This document shows, piece by piece, positions 57,717-64,000 of a DNA stretch of 64,000 nt. The notes below the pieces were generated by a model. The model had not been told where the DNA came from. It saw only the letters and a list, made by a program, of their open reading frames with translations, and ran no database searches. The position numbers and the translations under genes are program-made. Each line of letters starts with the position of its first letter. Position 1 is the stretch's first letter. This stretch comes from Thermoproteota archaeon (GTDB taxonomy: Archaea; Thermoproteota; Nitrososphaeria_A; Caldarchaeales; Calditenuaceae): assembly GCA_030550235.1 (NCBI GenBank), contig JAUQPU010000001.1, forward strand, positions 97,458 to 161,457, read 5' to 3'.

Positions 57717-58813
57717 CCCCCACTTCCCCCCAGCAAATCAACCAGCTTGGGCAGGAGCTCGTAGAGGTCGCCCACAATACCATAATGTGCAATCTGGAAT
57801 ATGGGTGCCTGAGGGTCTGTGTTGATGGCCACTATCTTTTTGGACCTCATGATACCGACTCTGTGCTGTATAGCGCCACTTATCCCGGCTGCGATATAGA
57901 TGTCTGGCGCAACAGTCTTCCCCGTCTGTCCAACCTGCCTATCCTTCACGACCAGGCCCTCAAGCTCCTTGATGTTGGAGTATATCAGTGCCCTTGAGGC
58001 GCCTATCTCAGTAGCGACGCCAAGCCGCTGCCTAACAGCTTCTGCCAGCTTCTCCGCATATCTATATGCCTCTAGCGGGTTCCTTGGATTACCGTTTGCG
58101 TCCTTCAAAACACCTAGGCCAAGGCTGATGATTACTTTCGCCTCCTCAAGCTTTATCGTGCTCTTAGGCAGGCTCCGCTCCTCGATGACCTCGACTGCAA
58201 AGGCCTCTGGTGGAATCTCAGCATTCCACTGGACCACTTCCCCCTTCCTATTCTCGTCTCTGGGGAGTGGTGTGAACGAGCCAGGCCTGATGTTGCTCAT
58301 TTGGGGCCTGTGCCTCGGCGTGAAGATCTTGGCTATACGAGTCGCGAAGTCAGGCCTCACCTGAGCTATACAGTCTTTGAAGACTTTTGTCCCCTGAGGA
58401 GTATGCATCACGAAGTCCTCCACCAGGAGGTCAATGCAGTCTGCAGCCAGGCCTGTCATCGTCCTATAGGCTACACGTGCTCCAAGCTCCCTGCCAATCT
58501 CGTTGGCAATAAAGAGGAAGGCCCAGGGCTTCAGCTTAACCACCATGTCCGAGAGAACATAGGTGTAGGGTATTGCTTGGTAGCTCTTCAGTAGCGGAGA
58601 GTCACAAACTATAACCCTATCGGCGCCATAGTATATTGGCTCTCGGGCAATCTTTTCGAGATTATAACCTACAAGTATCCCAACAACCTTCATCCCCATC
58701 TTATCCGCTATCTTCCTAGCCCCAGCGAGCACCTCTGTAGTCGGCCGGGTTAGAGAGCCGTCTTGGACCTCGCAGTAAACCCAGACGTCCCTATACTCAG
58801 TGTTCTCTTGCAA
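57713..58813 (-). CDS. etfA: Electron transfer flavoprotein alpha subunit (FixB-like)
   Basis: VWVYCEVQDGSLTRPTTEVLAGARKIADKMG; GASRALIYSNIK; QVGQTGKTVAPDIYIAAGISGAIQHRVGIMRSKKIVAINTDPQAPIFQIAHYGIVGDLYELLPKL. Confidence 0.94.
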   Translation of the reverse strand: MQENTEYRDVWVYCEVQDGSLTRPTTEVLAGARKIADKMGMKVVGILVGYNLEKIAREPIYYGADRVIVCDSPLLKSYQAIPYTYVLSDMVVKLKPWAFLFIANEIGRELGARVAYRTMTGLAADCIDLLVEDFVMHTPQGTKVFKDCIAQVRPDFATRIAKIFTPRHRPQMSNIRPGSFTPLPRDENRKGEVVQWNAEIPPEAFAVEVIEERSLPKSTIKLEEAKVIISLGLGVLKDANGNPRNPLEAYRYAEKLAEAVRQRLGVATEIGASRALIYSNIKELEGLVVKDRQVGQTGKTVAPDIYIAAGISGAIQHRVGIMRSKKIVAINTDPQAPIFQIAHYGIVGDLYELLPKLVDLLGGSGG

Positions 58814-60005
58814 CGCTCACCCTCACCCCGAATAGTTCCTCAACCAGGTCCTCAAGGCTGAACACCTTCACTAAGCCTCGCCCTTTCAGGTGTTCCAGAA
58901 CCTCCTGTGGAAGCTCATCAGCCTTTGCAAGCCTCTCGAACGGGCCATACTTCTTACCATTAAACTCAAATTCCTCTACCCGGTTAGAGAAGACAAGCGT
59001 TTTACCAACGAATTTCTGAACCGGTGGAGAGCCAACATCTATCCCAGGACCCACAATGGTTGGCGACCCTGCCAGCCCAATCAACTGGGGGTCTGCACCT
59101 AGCATATCCGCGTTCCAGACCACGCTATCCATAACCTTCTTGGCATAGCTGTATAGCCGCGCCCGCTTCTTCAACTTGAGCTGAGGCGTACGCGGCCGAT
59201 AATCAGTCGAGATAGTGATTACACATGGCAGTGGCACGCGGAGTTTCTGGATGTAGTCTCCTAACTTCCGCTCTACATATACGTTCCCAGCTTCAGGGTC
59301 TGCCTCAAGCTCTCTAACATATGTGACGCTGGGGATGAACTTGCCCAGCATCCCAGTGAGCGCTTCGGCGACCTGAGGCCCTGTGCTCCCCGTCTCGCCA
59401 TCGCTCGTCTTGATGCCTGCAATGACTATGAACTTCTCAACCTCCTTCCTGATCTTCTCCAGCAGCCTTACAGCCTCCTCCCTACTAATCTCCCCCCCTA
59501 ACAGCCTCTCAGCCAAAGTAGCTCCACGAAGCGTAGGCAGGGTAGAGTAGACAGCGTTTGGGACCAGATTCTTCTCGTACAGTTCCCTTGCCTTCTCCGC
59601 GAATGACTCGGCACTACCATCGGACCTTAGAAGCGACAGGAGCTCATCCACTGCAGATAGATGAGTCTCAACAATTTTTTTAACACCAAGGCTTACGGTG
59701 TAGGCTGTGGCCCATGTATCTGCTCCAGCCATCCTCCTATCACTGAGGATATAGGACTCATCAACCCCCTCTACAGGTGCGTCAAATAAGTTCGAGGCTA
59801 TTGACTTGAGCTTGAAGTCAGGCCCCATCGTCAGGGAGACAACCTTGCCACCGAACGCCCTCTTCAAATAATCTGCGGCCTCTACGGCCTTGTAGTCGAA
59901 TGGGTTCATAACAAGGTCCATCTCCTCTCTGCGCAAGACCCCACCAACAGTCACGATCTTGGTGGTTCTTGCAGGGACTGCTTTATACAGGGTTATGATA
60001 AGCAT
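58797..60005 (-). CDS. etfB: Electron transfer flavoprotein beta subunit (FixA-like), enlarged
   Basis: MNPFDYKAVEAADYLKRAFGGKVVSLTMGP; DRRMAGADTWATAYTVSLGVKKI; GETGSTGPQVAEALTGMLG; 402 aa, longer than the usual ~260 aa. Confidence 0.9.
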   Translation of the reverse strand: MLIITLYKAVPARTTKIVTVGGVLRREEMDLVMNPFDYKAVEAADYLKRAFGGKVVSLTMGPDFKLKSIASNLFDAPVEGVDESYILSDRRMAGADTWATAYTVSLGVKKIVETHLSAVDELLSLLRSDGSAESFAEKARELYEKNLVPNAVYSTLPTLRGATLAERLLGGEISREEAVRLLEKIRKEVEKFIVIAGIKTSDGETGSTGPQVAEALTGMLGKFIPSVTYVRELEADPEAGNVYVERKLGDYIQKLRVPLPCVITISTDYRPRTPQLKLKKRARLYSYAKKVMDSVVWNADMLGADPQLIGLAGSPTIVGPGIDVGSPPVQKFVGKTLVFSNRVEEFEFNGKKYGPFERLAKADELPQEVLEHLKGRGLVKVFSLEDLVEELFGVRVSVAREH

Positions 60006-60071
60006 CCCAATCGCATAACTTTGATTGGAGTCCGAAAATATATATTCATCCCAAACAATTCCTTATAACTA

Positions 60072-60419
60072 ATGACTTCGGATAAGGTGTGTATACTTTG
60101 TGGTGAGCCTCTACCTCTAGCGGAGGCGGTGGCTACAAGATACCCCTGCCTTACATCTTGTCTAAGACTTGTTGACTCGAGGCATCTGAGAGAGTGCCAT
60201 GGGGATTTTCTCAAATATGCTGGTAGAGAGGCCCCAATCTACTTCTACAGCTTTATTGCGCTCTCTCTCCTCGCCTTAGCTTCTGTTTTAGTTGGGGATT
60301 TCTTGGCCGCTCTACTTGTTGCAACGCTGGCTGCTGTACCTCTTATCGGTGGGACAATGGCTCGGCGGAGGCTTATTATGGCCCATAAGATGCGAGCAGC
60401 TTATAAGCACGCGCAGTAG
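60072..60419 (+). CDS. Small zinc-ribbon-like membrane protein
   Basis: 115 aa: VCILCGEPLPLAEAVATRYPCLTSCLRLVDSRHLRECHGDF followed by two TM segments. Confidence 0.6.
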   Translation: MTSDKVCILCGEPLPLAEAVATRYPCLTSCLRLVDSRHLRECHGDFLKYAGREAPIYFYSFIALSLLALASVLVGDFLAALLVATLAAVPLIGGTMARRRLIMAHKMRAAYKHAQ

Positions 60420-60433
60420 CTACTCACTATAGG

Positions 60434-61468
60434 GTGCGTATAGTCGACCTATCCTCGGAGCTACCCTACAAGGCCTTTCTACCAGTAAGTAGGAGGAAAA
60501 TAATCATAACAGCAGCGATAATTGGAGTCCTCTCATCGTTGCTGATAATAATTGACCCTTCGGAGCCCCTCTACCAACAAGCACCAAGTCCAGCTCTTAT
60601 GATACTGATAACCTCAATCGTCCTCATCCTGTTAGCCCTCACCACTGGCAAGAGTTTGATAAAATCAATAGAGGCAGTGGCCGACAGCCAAGGAAAGGAG
60701 TTAAAGATAACGATGGCTTTAAAAAATCCTATCAGTGGCCTCCTGCAAGTGGGCGAGCTAACAGCGGCTGAGTATATTCTGGGCGAATCATTATACACAT
60801 CCTATAATCTTCAACCAAGCTCGGAGGCAGAGCTACACTCAACAGTCCACATCCAAGCAACAATACCAAGCAGACCCGTAACAGGCCTCCTCATAGAAGA
60901 GGGCGAGAGGGTGAAAGGAGTATTTAGGTGTCCGGCCCTCAGATTCTCAACATTTAATGGCCCCGAGATCTACATAGTGTGGATTAGACCTGCTGAGCCC
61001 TCATTTAGAGTCTCTATCGACAAGCCGAGCCTCTATCTGGGGGGTGCCCAGTGCTCCATTAGCTACGGGTCTGGGGGGAGCATCAACTACTTCCTCTCCG
61101 CGGCGGAGAAGAGTGGTGGACTCTTCCCAGGCAGGATAACCCTTAAGCTAACGAGGATTCTAGATGAAGGGGCGTTAAATCTTAAGCACGAGGAGGTGGT
61201 TGCGGGTGTTAGAGGTGGAGAGGTTGACTCAGGCGTCTGGAGGCCTAGGTCATATACCGGTGAAGAGGTTTTGATTGTCTTTCACGGGTCGAGGAGGCTT
61301 AGCGAATTGTTGCATACTCTCAAGATGAGGGAGTTCGTAGCCGACCCTATCCCTAAGGCCATCTACTCCCTCGTCCTCGAGGGGAGGAAGATCGGGATGT
61401 GGAGTGAGAGGGATATCGCCTATCTTAGAATCAACTCATCTGGGGAGGAAGAAGATGAAGAAAAGTGA
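60434..61468 (+). CDS. Uncharacterised membrane-anchored protein
   Basis: 344 aa; two N-terminal TM segments then a long soluble beta-rich region and acidic tail EEEDEEK; no recognised family. Confidence 0.6.
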   Translation: MRIVDLSSELPYKAFLPVSRRKIIITAAIIGVLSSLLIIIDPSEPLYQQAPSPALMILITSIVLILLALTTGKSLIKSIEAVADSQGKELKITMALKNPISGLLQVGELTAAEYILGESLYTSYNLQPSSEAELHSTVHIQATIPSRPVTGLLIEEGERVKGVFRCPALRFSTFNGPEIYIVWIRPAEPSFRVSIDKPSLYLGGAQCSISYGSGGSINYFLSAAEKSGGLFPGRITLKLTRILDEGALNLKHEEVVAGVRGGEVDSGVWRPRSYTGEEVLIVFHGSRRLSELLHTLKMREFVADPIPKAIYSLVLEGRKIGMWSERDIAYLRINSSGEEEDEEK

Positions 61469-61702
61469 GCCGAGGAGGGCAATATAGAGTATGAGGATGA
61501 GTATCCGGGTTCTTCTCTCCCTCTTCAATCTACCCTCATAAACGCTCCTACACTCGTCGGAGCACAGTTCCTCCTTTGGAGGTACTGGCCTTCCGCATAT
61601 AATGCAGTGTCGATGGTCGGGAATCTTGGCCCTCCTCTCCTTCAGGTTAGACATCGGAGCTTCAGACCCCTCTCTGAGTATTAACACTATCTCTTTTCCC
61701 AC
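61436..61702 (-). CDS. DUF2116-like zinc-ribbon, C-terminal TM protein
   Basis: DHRHCIICGRPVPPKEELCSDECRSVYEGRLKRERRTRILILILYIALLGSLFFIFFLPR. Confidence 0.75.
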   Translation of the reverse strand: MGKEIVLILREGSEAPMSNLKERRAKIPDHRHCIICGRPVPPKEELCSDECRSVYEGRLKRERRTRILILILYIALLGSLFFIFFLPR

Positions 61703-62513
61703 TCTTGATAAATATGTTGTAGAGCCGTCTATACCCTCTCCTCGTTTTTAGCGAGAGGATTTTGAGTGAAGCGAAGCCGTGCCTGTGTGCTATCCTTTCA
61801 AGCTCCTTTGGCTCATAGAATCTTACGTGCGAGATGTCTAGAAAGGCGGCGACGTTAACGTCTCTCCACCTCCCCAGATACCTCTCCTTTTCTCTCGGAG
61901 GTATGAACCCCTTAGCTCTCCCGAATACAATGTATACATCCCTGCTCCTCATAACGCGCCGTCTTATCTGGCCCACCGAGACCCGCACAATAAGGCCATC
62001 CTTAAAACTCCAAGAATCGATTATGGGCCTACCCACGTCGCTCCAGACTATGTCTCCCGGCTTTTCATAGTCTATTATCAAGACTCCACCCTCCTTTAGG
62101 AGGCGTGAGACATTCGAGAAGAACCTATCCACATCTCTCAAGGCTACGGGTATTGACCAATTCAGACAGAGAGCGCCGTCGAACCTTGAAGCCGGTCTGT
62201 AGCTGTAGTAGTCGGCTGTGATGAATCTTGCGTTCTTCAATCCTTGAGCCCGCCTCTTCGCTATCCTGATCATTGCAGGCGAGATGTCTATGCCCAGCCC
62301 GTTGTATCCTCGTCTAGCTAGCTCCCGTACATGGAGGCCTGTTCCGCATCCCAAGTCTATTAGACTCTTGACACGGTGCCTCCTGAGGATCTTGTCTATC
62401 AGTGAGATCTCAGCCTCATAGTCTCTCTCCTCTATCTTCTCGTAGAACTCCGCGAGCTCCCTGTAGAGAGGCCTCAAACTATCTTCTACCCGTGAGGGCT
62501 CAACTCTACACAA
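61662..62513 (-). CDS. SAM-dependent class I methyltransferase
   Basis: VKSLIDLGCGTGLHVRELARRGYNGLGIDISPAMIRIAKRRA; FDGALCLNWSIPVALRDVDRFFSNVSRLLKEGGVLIIDYEKPG. Confidence 0.9.
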   Translation of the reverse strand: MCRVEPSRVEDSLRPLYRELAEFYEKIEERDYEAEISLIDKILRRHRVKSLIDLGCGTGLHVRELARRGYNGLGIDISPAMIRIAKRRAQGLKNARFITADYYSYRPASRFDGALCLNWSIPVALRDVDRFFSNVSRLLKEGGVLIIDYEKPGDIVWSDVGRPIIDSWSFKDGLIVRVSVGQIRRRVMRSRDVYIVFGRAKGFIPPREKERYLGRWRDVNVAAFLDISHVRFYEPKELERIAHRHGFASLKILSLKTRRGYRRLYNIFIKSGKRDSVNTQRGV

Positions 62514-62541
62514 TTATATAACCTTCTCAACACACATATAC

Positions 62542-63273
62542 TTGAAAATGTGCGACAAGATATGTTTCGACCCATCCGAGTATATTGTCTATCAGCCCTA
62601 CCCCGGCCTCCACGTAGTCTATCATGCTAAGAGGGTGATTTTCTCAAGTCAGTCGAAGTATCAGCGGATAGACATTATAGAGAATGAGGCTTATGGGGTT
62701 ATGCTTCTTCTGAATGGAAATCTTCAACACACGGAGTTTGACTCTCACATCTTTAACAGGGCGCTGGTTGGCCCGGTGGTAAGGAGGAGGCTGAGAAATA
62801 TTCTAGTCCTCGGAGGGGGTAGTGGCCAGACTGTTAAAGCTCTTCTAGGTGGCAAGAGTGTGGAGAGGATAACTGTCGTGGAGATTGACTCGATGGTTGT
62901 TGAGGCATGTCGCAGGCATATCCCCGGCGTGGATGAGGCTTTTAACGATGCGAGGGTTAGGCTGGTTATAGACGACGCCTCCAGATTCATCAGGAGAGAT
63001 GGGGGCGTGTATGACTGCCTGATACTCGATCTTACAGAGGACTGGCTTGGAGAGAATATGGAGTTAACGGAGCTTTACCGGTTTGTCGCTGAAAAATGTG
63101 GTGGCCTATGCTCATGCTATATAGGCCCAGCCTCTCCCCAGACAGGAGGGCCTGAAAGGAGGAGGCAGCATGTAAAGACCGCTAAAAGTTTTCTAAGAAG
63201 AGTCCTGGTACGGAAGGTCTTCATACCCACATTCGGGAGTGAACAGCTATTTCTATATGGAGGTGGACTATAA
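62542..63273 (+). CDS. Spermidine synthase-like aminopropyltransferase family protein
   Basis: SKYQRIDIIENEAYGVMLLLNGNLQHTEFDSHIFNRALVGPVV; ILVLGGGSGQTVKALLGGKSVERITVVEIDSMVVEACRRHIPGVDEAFNDARVRLVIDDASRFI. Confidence 0.85.
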   Translation: MKMCDKICFDPSEYIVYQPYPGLHVVYHAKRVIFSSQSKYQRIDIIENEAYGVMLLLNGNLQHTEFDSHIFNRALVGPVVRRRLRNILVLGGGSGQTVKALLGGKSVERITVVEIDSMVVEACRRHIPGVDEAFNDARVRLVIDDASRFIRRDGGVYDCLILDLTEDWLGENMELTELYRFVAEKCGGLCSCYIGPASPQTGGPERRRQHVKTAKSFLRRVLVRKVFIPTFGSEQLFLYGGGL

Positions 63274-63276
63274 CTC

Positions 63277-63915
63277 TCACTTTCTGTTAAGTAGGGGGCT
63301 CCTCCTCACATGTCTCCCAAAGCCACCCTTAAACCGCTCCTCGCTCCAGACGTTCCCCCTCTCATGATATCCATAAACCTCCCAAAACCCGTCCTCGTAC
63401 CTATCGGCGAACTCTATCTCGCAGAGGTGTTTTGCGGATTTCCAGCCGTAGAGGTGGGGGATAAAGACCCTACAGGGGTAGCCATTCTCCAACTTTATCG
63501 GTTCACCATTCATCTTAAGGGCTACTATTGCCTGCTCTGAGAGGGCATCCTCAATAGGGACAGGGGCCATGTATCCGTCTAGGCAGCGGAAGAAGACCCA
63601 TGTAGCCTCGCCCCTCACCCCCGCTTTCTCCGCAAACCACTTAACGGGTATACCCTCCCAATGCACATCTTTTACAGACCACTTGGTGACGCAGTGAAAA
63701 TCAGACCTATAGCTTATCTTAGGTAGACTTTTTATGAGGCTCTCGTAGGAGAACTCCAGCTCCCTCTCTACACAGCCTGTAACTCTCAGCCTGTAATTCT
63801 GGATATCAACTTCAGGCAAACCCAGTGCAGCATAGACTATGAAGTCTCTTACATATCTCTGGCCGGGCGGAAGCTCGGGTCCCAAATCCACTCGATATCT
63901 TAAAGCCCCACTCAA
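63277..63915 (-). CDS. Sulfite oxidase-family molybdopterin-dependent oxidoreductase
   Basis: GLPEVDIQNYRLRVTGCVERELEFSYESLIKSLPKISYRSDFHCVTKWSVKDVHWEGIPVKWFAEKAGV; PCRVFIPHLYGWKSAKHLCEIEFADRYEDGFWEVYGYHERGNVWSEERF. Confidence 0.9.
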   Translation of the reverse strand: MSGALRYRVDLGPELPPGQRYVRDFIVYAALGLPEVDIQNYRLRVTGCVERELEFSYESLIKSLPKISYRSDFHCVTKWSVKDVHWEGIPVKWFAEKAGVRGEATWVFFRCLDGYMAPVPIEDALSEQAIVALKMNGEPIKLENGYPCRVFIPHLYGWKSAKHLCEIEFADRYEDGFWEVYGYHERGNVWSEERFKGGFGRHVRRSPLLNRK

Positions 63916-64000
63916 TTAACCATATCCCTGCTACTCGCAGGTAAAAAGAGGGCGTGGCGCCAAAACCTATTTGTTGAGACAGGGGTGAAAGTATTCGGAG

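Overview
The window is a gene-dense chromosomal segment from a thermophilic archaeon, probably of the TACK group and possibly Aigarchaeota/Caldarchaeales-like. That lineage call is inferred from co-occurrence of PolD DP2, an Elf1 homologue, a Crenarchaeota-type protoglobin and exosome/proteasome genes; no search was run. Housekeeping content includes aIF2-gamma, RpoE1/Spt4, RpoD, the Rrp4/41/42 exosome with SBDS and PsmA, prefoldin, ribosomal proteins (S4, S11, L13, L18e, L37ae, S27ae), DNA polymerase D large subunit, topoisomerase IA, TruD, PurA, IMPDH, SAM synthetase, NucS, Elp3, LSm and Elf1. Metabolic content includes a four-subunit 2-oxoacid:ferredoxin oxidoreductase, a FixABCX-type Etf system, an acyl-CoA dehydrogenase/PrpD/citrate synthase group, a GGR/CPBP/UbiA group, QueD/QueC, an ECF transporter energising module, and a protoglobin beside a tandem winged-helix regulator. 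There are three tRNA genes. One reads as tRNA-Gln(TTG) with two introns, and one as tRNA-Gly(CCC) with a short intron. I see no CRISPR arrays, rRNA, transposons or defence islands. The most notable signals are a decayed moaA pseudogene that no ORF explains (37272-37698), a methyltransferase interrupted by a one-base frameshift at a T-run (19492-20042), the doubly interrupted tRNA-Gln, an unrecognised RuvC/RNase H-like protein divergent from guaB, an enlarged EtfB with a FixC-FixX fusion, and a cluster of membrane-anchored zinc-ribbon proteins. I did not find a convincing completely novel multi-gene system.
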